Origin: DASVEG01 sp035540495
Lineage (GTDB): Bacteria > Actinomycetota > Acidimicrobiia > Acidimicrobiales > CADCTF01
Assembly: GCA_035540495.1 (NCBI GenBank)
Contig: DATLGL010000015.1
Span: 124,001 to 188,000, forward strand
Reading direction: 5' to 3'
Length of the DNA stretch: 64,000 nt
Shown piece by piece: positions 1 to 7,940 of the stretch. The notes under the pieces are model-generated. The model saw nothing but the letters and a program-made list of their open reading frames with translations, made no database searches and was not told where the DNA came from. A program made the translations under genes and the position numbers. Each line of letters opens with the position of its first letter. Within the stretch, counting starts at the first letter, position 1.

Positions 1-561
1 GTCGTCGGGCTGCATGCTCGGCGGATAGATGTCGATGTACAGGTGGTCGTACTGCCCGCCGAACGGCCGCGGCGAGAGGCCTACCTGCGACCAGAGGTCG
101 GCCGCCATCTCCCCCGCGAGCGCGACCCGCTCCGGCGGCACCACGAGGCCGAAGCCGTGCGTCACTTGAGGCACTCCGATAGCGGCTCCGACGACCGGCG
201 CCGCGAAGTCGCCCGCCTCCGACACGATCAGGTCGGGCCGCCACTGGTTCGCGAGCTCGAGCAGTTCGGCGAAGGCGGCACGCGCGGTGACCGCACCGAA
301 CAGGAGCGGGAACATCTTCTCCGCGCGCTCCTCGCCTCGCATCGCGGCGACGTCGGGCCATCGCTGCGCGAACTGCGCCATCCGCTCCCCCATGGCCGTT
401 CCGGCGACGTGCGTGTCGACGCCCGCCGAACGCACCCACTCGCATCCGTCCTCGGCTGTCGCCCAGACGACGTCGTGTCCGCGATCGCGCATCGCGATCG
501 CCAACGGGAGGACGGGCTGGACGTGGCCGACGCCCGACGACGAGCTGAAGAGCACCCGCAT
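1..561 (-). CDS. UDP-glycosyltransferase-like protein, N-terminal part (cut by window edge)
   Basis: The reading frame starts at ATG and stays open to the edge of the window, so only about 187 N-terminal residues are visible. The N-terminus (VLFSSSSGVGHVQPVLPLA, then RGHDVVWAT) is the glycine-rich loop and first Rossmann strand of GT1/MGT-type glycosyltransferases, which move sugars from nucleotide donors to small lipophilic acceptors. A later stretch (RPDLIVSE, then GVPQVTHG) is the typical acceptor-domain beta-alpha unit. The donor-binding C-terminal half lies outside the window, so neither sugar nor acceptor can be named. It is transcribed divergently from the neighbouring membrane protein gene, 49 bases away. 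Confidence 0.8.
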   Translation of the reverse strand, partial: MRVLFSSSSGVGHVQPVLPLAIAMRDRGHDVVWATAEDGCEWVRSAGVDTHVAGTAMGERMAQFAQRWPDVAAMRGEERAEKMFPLLFGAVTARAAFAELLELANQWRPDLIVSEAGDFAAPVVGAAIGVPQVTHGFGLVVPPERVALAGEMAADLWSQVGLSPRPFGGQYDHLYIDIYPPSMQPDD

Positions 562-610
562 CACGTCGCGTCAACGTTCGCCGTCACCGGATGCGACAGT
601 AGACGTCGAC

Positions 611-1249
611 ATGTTGATCGACCTGTTGACCGTCGTCGTGATCGCGTTCTTCGGCTCGCGCCTGCTCGTCGCGTTCCGTCGTTCGTTGATGTCGGACGCC
701 AAGTGGATCACGTTGCGGATCGTTCGCGGGCTGCGGCTCCGCCACTTCCTGCCGGTGCCCGTGGTGCTCACGTTGGTGATCCTCGCTGCGTACGCCTTGT
801 CGTCGTTGCCGATCCTGTCGTTCGGGTGGTGGACCGCGGTGGGCGGTGAAGGCAACCCCGTGTTCGGCTCGACCGAGCGGACCAGCGGCACCGCGCTGTC
901 GTGGCTCGTCCCGCTCGTCTTCATGATCCTGCTCCTGCCCGCTCTGCCGTTGTTCGCGAAGCGCGAGGAGGAGATGTTCCGCCTCGGCGCCGAGGATTGG
1001 TCGACGGTGAAGCGGGCCGGCAAGGCCGTGCTGTTCGGTCTGGTGCACGCGCTCATCGGGATCCCGATCGGCGTCGCCCTGGCGCTGTCGATCGGAGGCG
1101 CCTACTTCACGCTCTCCTACCTGCGCGGCTATCGCCGCGGTGGCCGCGTCGAGGCGTTGCTCGAGTCGACTCGCGCCCACACGGCGTACAACCTCACGAT
1201 CGTCGTGCTGGTGTTGATCTCGCTGCCGACGATCGCCTCCGCCGGGTAG
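611..1249 (+). CDS. CPBP-type intramembrane protease-like protein
   Basis: This 212-residue hydrophobic protein has about five membrane segments. It carries the three motifs of the CPBP (CAAX protease/bacteriocin-processing, Abi) family in the right order: EExxxR (E119, E120, R124), FxxxH (F142, H146) and HxxxN (H190, N194). In characterised relatives these residues form the intramembrane active site. The conserved motifs suggest an active peptidase, but the substrate is unknown. The ATG was chosen because it opens the first membrane segment; an upstream in-frame extension is hydrophilic and runs antisense through the glycosyltransferase. The motifs are loosely spaced for the family, so the assignment is good rather than certain. 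Confidence 0.62.
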   Translation: MLIDLLTVVVIAFFGSRLLVAFRRSLMSDAKWITLRIVRGLRLRHFLPVPVVLTLVILAAYALSSLPILSFGWWTAVGGEGNPVFGSTERTSGTALSWLVPLVFMILLLPALPLFAKREEEMFRLGAEDWSTVKRAGKAVLFGLVHALIGIPIGVALALSIGGAYFTLSYLRGYRRGGRVEALLESTRAHTAYNLTIVVLVLISLPTIASAG

Positions 1250-1276
1250 CCCGAGACCTGGTGAGCGGCCGCTGCG

Positions 1277-1308
1277 CTGACGCGCACGTCGGCCCGGGAG
1301 CGCGTCAG
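1277..1308. terminator. GC-rich hairpin between convergent genes, possible bidirectional terminator
   Basis: CTGACGCGC and GCGCGTCAG form a perfect 9-bp stem around a 14-base loop. The hairpin lies between the CPBP-like gene and the stop codon of the convergent serine hydrolase, whose TGA is inside the right arm. There is no T-run, as is common for actinobacterial terminators. Confidence 0.45.
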
Positions 1309-2474
1309 GCCGAGGCCATACCTGCGCCGGGGAGCGGCTTGTCGCGGCCTTCCGGCCCCGCCCAGTGAACGCCGAGGTCGTCGTAGAGCGCCGTGCAGAT
1401 CCGGGCGAACCGCTTGTAGTGGGCTTCGTTGCCGGGCATCCCGTTCACCTGGATCGCTGCTGCGATCCCGAACTCCGGATCGGCGAAGGCGACGGATGAC
1501 TGCGCGCCGCCGTGGCCGAACGTCCGAGGCGAGCAGTGCCGCCCCATCGACCCGCCGTCGATGTTGAAGCCGAGGCCCCAGTCCATGACGACGCCGAACG
1601 TCCGGTCGTGGATCCCGGTGCGATGACGGGCCGATGCCGCGGCGACCGTCTGCGGCCGGAGGATGCGCACACCGTCGAGCTCACCGCCCCGGACGAGCAT
1701 CCGGTACATCCGCACCAGCTGGTTCATCGGGCCGCGCCCGTAGCCGCCGGGCATCGACCTGCTCACCACCGCAGGCTGATCGAGCAATGCGAGGGAGCGC
1801 GGTTCTTCCTCCGTTCCGTTCACGACGCCTTCGGTGTTGAACATCGTCCCGAGGCGGTCGCCGTACCGCTCGGCGACGTCGATCGGCATGCCGACCCAGC
1901 AGTCGTCCATCCCGAGGGGTAGGAAGATCTCGTCGCGCACGAACTCGGGATACCGGCGGCCGCTGACCCGCTGCACGCATTCACCGAGGATCTGCATGGA
2001 GCACCAGAGGTGGTAGCCGGCGTCGCGTCCGGGGACCCATCCGTCGTCTGTCGGTGACTCGCAGATGGCTCGGACGACGTCGTCCCACCACTCGTCCGGG
2101 TCGAGCGCGTTGCTCTGCACCCGGTCGGCGGGCGTGAAGCCGCCGGTGTGAGTGAGGAGGTGGCGAAGGGTGAGCGCGTCCTTGCCGTGCTTGCCGAACT
2201 CCGGCACGTACACCGTCACCGGCGCCTCGACGTCGAGCAGGCCACGCTCCCAACACAGGGCGGTGGCGACGGCGGTGGACGCCTTCGTCATCGACCACCA
2301 GATGATCATCTGCTCGGTCGTCATCGGCGTGCCCGGTCGTGCTTCACCCACGGCCACGTCGGCGATCAGCTCGTCGTCCCGCCACACCGCGAGCTGGGCG
2401 CCGAGGTGCATGCCGGCGGCCCGTCCCGCTTCGATCTCCGCGAGCGTCCGCTCGAGCTCGGTATTCGCTGCCAT
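1305..2474 (-). CDS. Beta-lactamase-fold serine hydrolase (class C / esterase EstB-like)
   Basis: The 389-residue protein belongs to the beta-lactamase/transpeptidase-like (COG1680) family. The nucleophile motif SxxK is visible as S61-M-T-K64. A Tyr follows in DAGYHLW, and the third motif appears as HGGA near residue 330 in place of KTG. The HGG variant is common in class C-like esterases and D-aminopeptidases rather than true beta-lactamases. No signal peptide is seen, so it is probably a cytoplasmic ester or amide hydrolase. The start has a leaderless -10 (TAAGCT) six bases upstream. The gene is divergent from the ABC-F gene, and the two promoters overlap. Confidence 0.85.
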   Translation of the reverse strand: MAANTELERTLAEIEAGRAAGMHLGAQLAVWRDDELIADVAVGEARPGTPMTTEQMIIWWSMTKASTAVATALCWERGLLDVEAPVTVYVPEFGKHGKDALTLRHLLTHTGGFTPADRVQSNALDPDEWWDDVVRAICESPTDDGWVPGRDAGYHLWCSMQILGECVQRVSGRRYPEFVRDEIFLPLGMDDCWVGMPIDVAERYGDRLGTMFNTEGVVNGTEEEPRSLALLDQPAVVSRSMPGGYGRGPMNQLVRMYRMLVRGGELDGVRILRPQTVAAASARHRTGIHDRTFGVVMDWGLGFNIDGGSMGRHCSPRTFGHGGAQSSVAFADPEFGIAAAIQVNGMPGNEAHYKRFARICTALYDDLGVHWAGPEGRDKPLPGAGMASA

Positions 2475-2480
2475 CGGCGG

Positions 2481-2497
2481 AGCTTACGAATCACAAT
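2481..2497. promoter_or_regulatory. Divergent leaderless promoters: -10 boxes of the serine hydrolase and ABC-F genes
   Basis: On the minus strand TAAGCT (2481-2486) ends six bases before the hydrolase ATG. On the plus strand CACAAT (2492-2497) ends six bases before the GTG chosen for the ABC-F gene. Neither gene has a Shine-Dalgarno sequence. The two hexamers are five bases apart, so the polymerases should compete. Confidence 0.5.
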
Positions 2498-2503
2498 GAC
2501 GTC

Positions 2504-4063
2504 GTGGGTGCGCTCGAGGTGTCTCACCTGGGGTTCGCCTTCGCCGGCGGAGCGACGCTGTTCGACGACGTCTCGTTCCGCGTCGGCGAGGGCCAGCACG
2601 TCGCGCTCGTCGGTGCGAACGGTGCGGGGAAGACGACGCTGCTGCGTCTGATCACCGGTGACGAGACAGGCGCCACCGGCACGATCACCATCGACGGGCG
2701 CCTCGGCGCGATGCGGCAGTTCATCGGCACGATGGGCGACGAGCTCACCGTGCGCTCGTTCTTGCTGTCGCTGTCGCCAGCGGCGGTGCAGGAGGCTGCC
2801 GCGCGCCTGCATGCCGCCGAGCTCGACGGCGACGGAGTGAAGGTCGCCGAAGCCTGGGTGCGGTGGGGTGACGTCGGGGGCTACGACGCCGAGGTGTTGT
2901 GGGACACGTGCTGCACGAAGGCGTTGCGTGCGTCGCTCGACGACGCGGGCGAGCGCTCGATGAGGACGCTCTCCGGCGGCGAGCAGAAGCGCCTCGCGCT
3001 CGAGCTGCTGCTGCGGAGCGACGCCGATCCGCTGCTGCTCGACGAGCCGGACAACTACCTCGACGTCCCCAGCAAGGAGTGGCTCGAGCAGCGACTCGTG
3101 GAGACGAAGAAGACGGTGCTCTACGTGTCGCACGACCGTGAGCTGCTGGCCCGCACGTCACACAAGGTGGTGACGCTCGAGGCGCGGTCGTGCTGGACCC
3201 ACGGTGGTTCGTTCGCGACGTGGCACGACGCGCGCCAAGACCGGTTGGCACGGATCGACGAGGAGCACCGGCGCTGGCGCGAGGAGCACAAGCGCCTCGA
3301 AGCTCAAGTGACCGAGTTGCGACGGCGGATCGGCATGGGAGCCGACTCGTTCACCAGCCGGCTGCAGGCGACGAAGACGAAGATGCGCCGGCACGAGGCT
3401 GCCGCGCCTGCCGAGCGGCCGAGAGACCAGAACATCTCGATCCGCCTCGCGGGTGATCGCACGGGCAAGCGAGCCGTCACCGTCTCGAGCCTGTCGTTTC
3501 CCGGCCTGGTCGATCCGTTCGAGACAGAGGTGCTCTTCGGCGAGCGGGTCGGCATCCTTGGACGCAACGGCACCGGCAAGACCCACTTCCTGGGGCTGCT
3601 CGCCGGCGCTCCCGTCGACCACACGGGGACGTGGACCTTGGGCGCCCGCGTCGTGCCTGGCTACTTCTCACAGACGCACGACCACCCGGAGCTCGTGGGT
3701 CGCCGCGTGCTCGACGTGCTGCTGTCGCACGGGTTCGCTCGTGGTGCCGCGATGGCTGCGTTGCGACGCTACGAGCTGCAGGGCGCGGCGGAGCAGCCGT
3801 TCGAAACGCTGTCGGGCGGGCAGCAGGCGCGACTGCAGATCCTCCTGCTCGAGCTGAGCGGCGCGACCCTGTTGTTGCTCGACGAGCCGACCGACAACCT
3901 CGACGTCGCTTCTGCCGAGGCGCTCGAAGACGCGCTCGGTGAGTTCACCGGCACGGTCCTCGCGGTGACCCACGACCGCTGGTTCCTCCGCGCCTTCGAC
4001 CGCTTCCTCGTCTTCTCGCGGGACGGCTCGGTGCGGGAGTCGCTCGAGCCGGTGTTCGACTAG
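2504..4063 (+). CDS. ABC-F family ATP-binding protein (ribosome-associated type)
   Basis: This soluble protein of 519 residues has two ABC ATPase domains and no membrane segments. The first Walker A is GANGAGKTT (residues 37-45), with signature LSGGEQKRLAL near 155 and DEPDNYLD. The second is GRNGTGKTH near 352, with LSGGQQARLQI near 435 and DEPTDNLD. The domains are joined by a charged alpha-helical linker (residues about 240-320). This is the ABC-F layout of translation factors and antibiotic-protection proteins that act in the ribosomal E site. Sequence alone does not separate a housekeeping role from antibiotic resistance. The GTG start was chosen for the -10 hexamer six bases upstream; the longer frame runs antisense through the hydrolase. 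Confidence 0.87.
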   Translation: MGALEVSHLGFAFAGGATLFDDVSFRVGEGQHVALVGANGAGKTTLLRLITGDETGATGTITIDGRLGAMRQFIGTMGDELTVRSFLLSLSPAAVQEAAARLHAAELDGDGVKVAEAWVRWGDVGGYDAEVLWDTCCTKALRASLDDAGERSMRTLSGGEQKRLALELLLRSDADPLLLDEPDNYLDVPSKEWLEQRLVETKKTVLYVSHDRELLARTSHKVVTLEARSCWTHGGSFATWHDARQDRLARIDEEHRRWREEHKRLEAQVTELRRRIGMGADSFTSRLQATKTKMRRHEAAAPAERPRDQNISIRLAGDRTGKRAVTVSSLSFPGLVDPFETEVLFGERVGILGRNGTGKTHFLGLLAGAPVDHTGTWTLGARVVPGYFSQTHDHPELVGRRVLDVLLSHGFARGAAMAALRRYELQGAAEQPFETLSGGQQARLQILLLELSGATLLLLDEPTDNLDVASAEALEDALGEFTGTVLAVTHDRWFLRAFDRFLVFSRDGSVRESLEPVFD

Positions 4064-4070
4064 CTGTGCG

Positions 4071-4472
4071 TCATCTCCATCCGTAGTTCCGGATGATGCC
4101 GCCGCCCGCTCGCGCGAAGCCGAGGCGCTCGTAGAAGGGGAACACATCGTCGTCGCACATCACGTCGACCATGTAGAGGTGACGAAGGTCCTCCAGAAGC
4201 CGCTCGATGAGCCGGGTCCCTGTTCGGTTTCCGCGATAGGCCGGCAACACCTCCAGCAGCGGGATGTAGGCGCACAACACGCCATCTGTGATCGCGGTGG
4301 CGAACCCGACGACCGTCGATCGGTCCCACGCCAACGACACGTGCGGAGACGCTGCGAGCAGCCGCAGGTGCTCCTCCGGCGATAACGGAGCCAACCAGCC
4401 CTCGAAGAAGCCGCCGCGCAGGGCATCAGCCGTCACTCCGTCGGTGTCGCTCTCGATGCGGATCTCAGCCAT
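4071..4472 (-). CDS. GNAT family N-acetyltransferase
   Basis: The 133-residue protein has the GNAT core: strand beta4 (LCAYIPLLEVLPAYRG) followed by the acetyl-CoA loop RGNRTGTRLIERLL (R/Q-x-x-G-x-G/A type), and the C-terminal VFPFYERLGFARAGG motif typical of small-molecule or protein acetyltransferases. The substrate is unknown. The start ATG lies inside the end of the HIT gene (8-base overlap), so the two are co-transcribed and translationally coupled. Confidence 0.82.
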   Translation of the reverse strand: MAEIRIESDTDGVTADALRGGFFEGWLAPLSPEEHLRLLAASPHVSLAWDRSTVVGFATAITDGVLCAYIPLLEVLPAYRGNRTGTRLIERLLEDLRHLYMVDVMCDDDVFPFYERLGFARAGGGIIRNYGWR

Positions 4473-4956
4473 CGGAGGAAAGCTCCACGTTCTGCTCGTA
4501 GGCGCCGCGCAGTGCCGTTGCGCGCTCGGCCATCTCGTCCGGATCTGCCCAAGCCGGTCTGGCGCCGTAGAGACCATCGCCTTCGTAGCGAGGGAAGACG
4601 TGGACGTGGAGGTGCCACACGTCCTGGTTCCCCGCCGGCTCGTTGTGCTGACGGATCGACGTGCCGGGGCACTCGTACGCAGACTTGATCGCGACTGCGG
4701 CGCGGCGTGTCGCTGCGAACAGCGGACCGCCGACGTGCTCAGGAAGCTCGTAGAGGTTCTCGATGTGCTGCGTCGTCACGACCAACACAGCGCCCGGGTT
4801 GTTGGGCCACCACCTCGGACTGACGAAGGTGAGCGTGTCGTCGGTTCGCTCGACGACGTGGCGCTGCTGCACGAGGTCGTTCTCGCCGCCGCTCACGTAG
4901 AGGCAGAACGGGCACTCGTAGCCTGGCGGCTCGTGCGACGGGAACGAGGTCGACAT
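4465..4956 (-). CDS. HIT family nucleotide-binding hydrolase
   Basis: The 163-residue protein carries the histidine triad HLHVHVFPRY (HxHxHxx form), whose central His is the nucleophile that attacks nucleoside monophosphate linkages. An N-terminal CPFCLYV Cys pair probably binds zinc, as in many bacterial HIT proteins. HIT hydrolases typically cleave AMP-lysine, dinucleoside polyphosphates or ADP-sugar substrates; which applies here cannot be told. The frame continues open far upstream, but the ATG is supported by the start of homology (MSTSFPSHEPPGYECPFC) and by the divergent HNH gene. It is first in a two-gene operon with the GNAT gene. Confidence 0.85.
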   Translation of the reverse strand: MSTSFPSHEPPGYECPFCLYVSGGENDLVQQRHVVERTDDTLTFVSPRWWPNNPGAVLVVTTQHIENLYELPEHVGGPLFAATRRAAVAIKSAYECPGTSIRQHNEPAGNQDVWHLHVHVFPRYEGDGLYGARPAWADPDEMAERATALRGAYEQNVELSSDG

Positions 4957-4972
4957 CGCCCGAGCGTGCCAC

Positions 4973-5001
4973 GCATTTCTGTCCCACCCGAATGGTTCAC
5001 T
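4973..5001 (+). promoter_or_regulatory. Promoter block of the first DUF222-HNH gene (shared with the second copy)
   Basis: GCATTTCTGTCCCACCC (4973-4989) is followed after six bases by the hexamer TTCACT (4996-5001), which ends six bases before the ATG. The same 17-base block with a single change (C to T) and the same six-base spacing to a -10 lies in front of the other DUF222-HNH gene at 29842-29870. Confidence 0.55.
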
Positions 5002-5007
5002 TCGGAC

Positions 5008-6171
5008 ATGGTGTTGTCGGGGTTGGCGAGAGAGGTGAGAGAGCTCGGCGAGCTCGACACCACTCTGCTTACCGACGACGAACTCTCGGAGCTGATGATC
5101 GAGCTCCACCAGCTGCGGAACGCACTCGAAGCGCAGCATGCGCGGGTGGCCCGTTCGTGGGACGCGCGGCGCGCATGGTCGGCAGACGGCGCCCGCAGCG
5201 GCGCGGCGTGGATGGCGACACGAACGCGCGCGTGCAAGGGCGACTACGGCTCGCTGCTCCGACTCGCCTCGAAGACGCGGCTGATGCCGCAGGTCGAAGC
5301 GGCGTGGGAAGCGGGCGAGATCACCCGCGACCACGTCCGCCGCTTCTCGGGCGCGGCGAACCCGCGCACCTACTCGGTGTTCGCGCGTGACGAGGCGTGG
5401 CTGGTGCATCAGGCGCGGACGTTGACGTTCGCCGAGTTCTGCCAAGCCGTCGACTACTGGCTCCTCGCCGCCGATCCCGACGGCGCCGCCGACGACCACG
5501 ACGAGCGCGTCGACCGCCGACGGGTGTCGCTCGACCAGACACTCGGCGGCATGTACTCCGGCTCGATCCTCCTCGACCCCCTACGCGGCTCGATCGTCGC
5601 GACCGAGCTGCGACGCATCGAACGACAGCTCTTCGAAGCCGACTGGGCCGACGCCAAAGGGCGCCTCGGCCGCGATCCGTCGGTGTTCGAGCTGGCGCGC
5701 ACCCCAGACCAGCGACGGGCTGATGCGCTAGTCGAGATGGCCCGCCGCAGCGCCGCTGCCCAGCCTGGCGCATCGACGAAGCCGCTCTTCTCCGTCCTGC
5801 TGGGCGCCGACTCGTTCCGGCAGCTCAGCGAGCTCGCCGACGGCGCCGTCGTCCCGCCGAGCGCCCTTCGCGAGTGGATCCGCGACGCCGACCTCGAGGC
5901 GCTCCTGTTCGACGCGCTCGGTCAGCGAGCGATCAAGGTCTCACGCCAGCGCACCTTCACCGGCGCGCTCCGCCGCATCATCGAAGTCCGCGACCGCCGC
6001 TGCCAGGACCGCTACTGCGACACCCGTGCCGCGCAATGCCAAGCCGACCACATCACCCCATGGTCTGAAGGCGGCCTCACGAGCCAAGACAACGGCCAGC
6101 TCCTCTGCGGACCCCACAACCGCCGCAAGAACCGCAGACGACCACGAGGCGACCCCGACCCCGGAGGCTGA
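5008..6171 (+). CDS. DUF222 / HNH endonuclease domain protein (13E12 repeat type), copy 1
   Basis: The 387-residue protein has an N-terminal DUF222 helical domain (LREVRELGELDTT... LRNALEAQHARVARSW) and a C-terminal HNH nuclease domain. The latter shows CQDRYC, then the HNH core QCQADHITPWSEGG and LCGPHNRRKNRR, with the Cys pairs expected for a structural zinc. The family is highly repeated in actinobacteria (REP13E12 in Mycobacterium tuberculosis) and its biology is poorly known. The start was set by the promoter spacing; a GTG directly follows the ATG. The related copy at 29878 is only moderately similar in sequence, so this is not a recent duplication, yet its upstream 17-base block is almost identical. 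Confidence 0.83.
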   Translation: MVLSGLAREVRELGELDTTLLTDDELSELMIELHQLRNALEAQHARVARSWDARRAWSADGARSGAAWMATRTRACKGDYGSLLRLASKTRLMPQVEAAWEAGEITRDHVRRFSGAANPRTYSVFARDEAWLVHQARTLTFAEFCQAVDYWLLAADPDGAADDHDERVDRRRVSLDQTLGGMYSGSILLDPLRGSIVATELRRIERQLFEADWADAKGRLGRDPSVFELARTPDQRRADALVEMARRSAAAQPGASTKPLFSVLLGADSFRQLSELADGAVVPPSALREWIRDADLEALLFDALGQRAIKVSRQRTFTGALRRIIEVRDRRCQDRYCDTRAAQCQADHITPWSEGGLTSQDNGQLLCGPHNRRKNRRRPRGDPDPGG

Positions 6172-6195
6172 CGGTGGACGGTGGACCGGCCGGTG

Positions 6196-6417
6196 TCAGC
6201 GGTTGAGCCAGCCGTTCAGCAGCAACGGCACATTTGCAGTCGATCGGATCCACTCGTAGCTGAACGCTTCGCCCGCGGTGGTTGCAATGACGACGCGCCG
6301 GTAGAGCTCGCCCTCGCCCTCGATCCTGTCGAGCACGTCGATCGCACCGTCGAGCCGGTGCGGGTCGAGTCGTACGCGCACGCCCGCGATCGACGACGCG
6401 GCTGCCGGGTCGAACAC
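6196..6417 (-). CDS. Short gamma-glutamylcyclotransferase-like (AIG2 fold) fragment
   Basis: The 73-residue product resembles only the C-terminal half of gamma-glutamylcyclotransferase-like proteins: GVRVRLDPHRLDGAIDVLDRIEGEGELYRR, with the LDxxEG...YxR signature, and a closing hydrophobic Y-E-W strand. The N-terminal YGTL substrate loop is missing, and the frame has no ATG or GTG upstream. The visible start is a GTG 14 bases after the MFS stop codon. It may be a remnant, a gene with a rare start that overlaps the MFS gene, or a genuine small protein. Catalytic activity is doubtful. Confidence 0.45.
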   Translation of the reverse strand: MFDPAAASSIAGVRVRLDPHRLDGAIDVLDRIEGEGELYRRVVIATTAGEAFSYEWIRSTANVPLLLNGWLNR

Positions 6418-6430
6418 CGCAGCCGGGAGT

Positions 6431-7846
6431 TCAGTCGACAGAAGACTCGAGCTCGTCCGTCGACGTCGCGGCGGCGGCCTCCCGCTCCGCGGCCTCCCGC
6501 TGCTGGCGCTCGATCATCGAGGTGACGATGGCCTGGACGTCGTTGGCGATGGTGTGCTGAGCCCGTAGCAGGATCAGCGACCCGACGAACACCGGCGGGG
6601 TGACGATGTAGAAGGCCGCCACGAGCGAGCCGGTGACGTCCGACAGCAGACCCACGAGCGGCGGTGCGAGCGCAGTGCCGAACACCGTCGACGTCAGCGC
6701 GAACGCCGACGCGCTGACGCCGCGGTTCTCGGCCGGAACGACGTCCATCATCGACGCCCTCAAGGCGGGGAAGGCGCTCGAGATCGCGATCACACCGAGG
6801 AACTGCAGCGCGATCCGCACGGCGATCACCGGAACCATGAACGAGGCGAGGAACGCCGCAGCGCAGATCATGATCACGGTCGCGACGAGCCGGATGCGGC
6901 CCTGCGGACCGGCACTGAAGACCTTGTCGGCCAGCCGTCCGCCCCAGAACGTCCCGATGATGCCGGCGAACGCGAAGACGACCGCGGTCACACCCGTGGC
7001 CTGGGTGAGCGTCATGTTCGAGTAGCGCTCGTGGTAGATCGCCATCCAGTAGCCGACGCCGGAGACCGTGAACAGCAACGTCCCCACGCCGACGAGCACG
7101 TAGCGCATCGTGCGGATCGAGAAGATGAACTTCAGCTCCTCGATCAGCGAGCGGCGAGCCTCCGACAGGAACTCGCGGGGTGACAGACGAGCGGCCGACT
7201 GCTCGGCGTCGATCGGCGTGACGGGACCCTGACCGAGCTCGTGCCCCTCGAGCTCCGACTCGCCCCGCGTGGGCTCGCGCAACTTGAAGCACAGGAACGC
7301 GATCAGCGAGCCGGGCATGCCGACGAGTGCGAACGCCCAGCGCCAGCCGAGCTGCGCGCCGACGAACCCACCGAGGGCGAGACCGATACCGCCGCCGAGG
7401 AACACCGACACCTGCTGCGCGGAGAAGACCCGCCCGCGCACCTTGGCCGGGTAGTAGTCGGTGAGCAGCGACGTCGACGACGGATCGTCGACCGCCTGAC
7501 CGATGCCCAACGCCGCCCGGGCGAGGAAGAGCGTCGGGTAGTTGATGGCGATGGCGGAGAGGGCCGACAGGCCGCTCCACGACAGGAGCGTCCAGCCGAC
7601 GATGCGGGTGCGGTTGTACCGGTCGGCGACCCAGCCGGCCGGGATCGTCGCTATGACGTTCACGAACACGAAGGCGAACCCGAGCGCGCCGAGCTGGAGA
7701 TCGTTGAGGTTCCAGTCGTCCTTCAGCAGCGGCAGCACGCCCCGCAACACGTTCGTGTCGACCTGATCGACGAAGGCCACGAGGCTCAAGATCACAAGTG
7801 GCTTCTTGGCGTACCCCGCGAGCGACGGCGACTTCCCGTTCCCCAT
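6431..7846 (-). CDS. MFS transporter, Spinster-like
   Basis: The 471-residue protein has 12 predicted membrane segments. The MFS signature between segments 2 and 3 appears as GWVADRYNRTRIVG, and a second copy of the loop is GGRLADKVFSAGPQGRIR in the C-terminal half. The N-terminal run FVDQVDTNVLRGVLPLLKDD resembles the Spinster/Spns and hexuronate-like groups. A long hydrophilic loop separates the halves, and the tail is an Ala/Glu/Arg-rich helix. The transported compound is unknown. A TACCGT hexamer lies eight bases before the ATG, consistent with a leaderless or nearly leaderless transcript. The ferritin-like gene is divergent, 94 bases away. Confidence 0.85.
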   Translation of the reverse strand: MGNGKSPSLAGYAKKPLVILSLVAFVDQVDTNVLRGVLPLLKDDWNLNDLQLGALGFAFVFVNVIATIPAGWVADRYNRTRIVGWTLLSWSGLSALSAIAINYPTLFLARAALGIGQAVDDPSSTSLLTDYYPAKVRGRVFSAQQVSVFLGGGIGLALGGFVGAQLGWRWAFALVGMPGSLIAFLCFKLREPTRGESELEGHELGQGPVTPIDAEQSAARLSPREFLSEARRSLIEELKFIFSIRTMRYVLVGVGTLLFTVSGVGYWMAIYHERYSNMTLTQATGVTAVVFAFAGIIGTFWGGRLADKVFSAGPQGRIRLVATVIMICAAAFLASFMVPVIAVRIALQFLGVIAISSAFPALRASMMDVVPAENRGVSASAFALTSTVFGTALAPPLVGLLSDVTGSLVAAFYIVTPPVFVGSLILLRAQHTIANDVQAIVTSMIERQQREAAEREAAAATSTDELESSVD

Positions 7847-7940
7847 GGGCGCGAACGGTACTGCTCAACCCCAGCAATCTGCACGTCGCGTGCGATATCC
7901 GCTCATCCGGCGCAGCAGCCGGCTTCGAACAACCACCGCT

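Noticed and set aside
4288..5007. N-terminal extension of the first DUF222-HNH protein
   Set aside because: The open frame continues upstream, but it is antisense to the HIT/GNAT genes and ignores the promoter spacing and the homology start.
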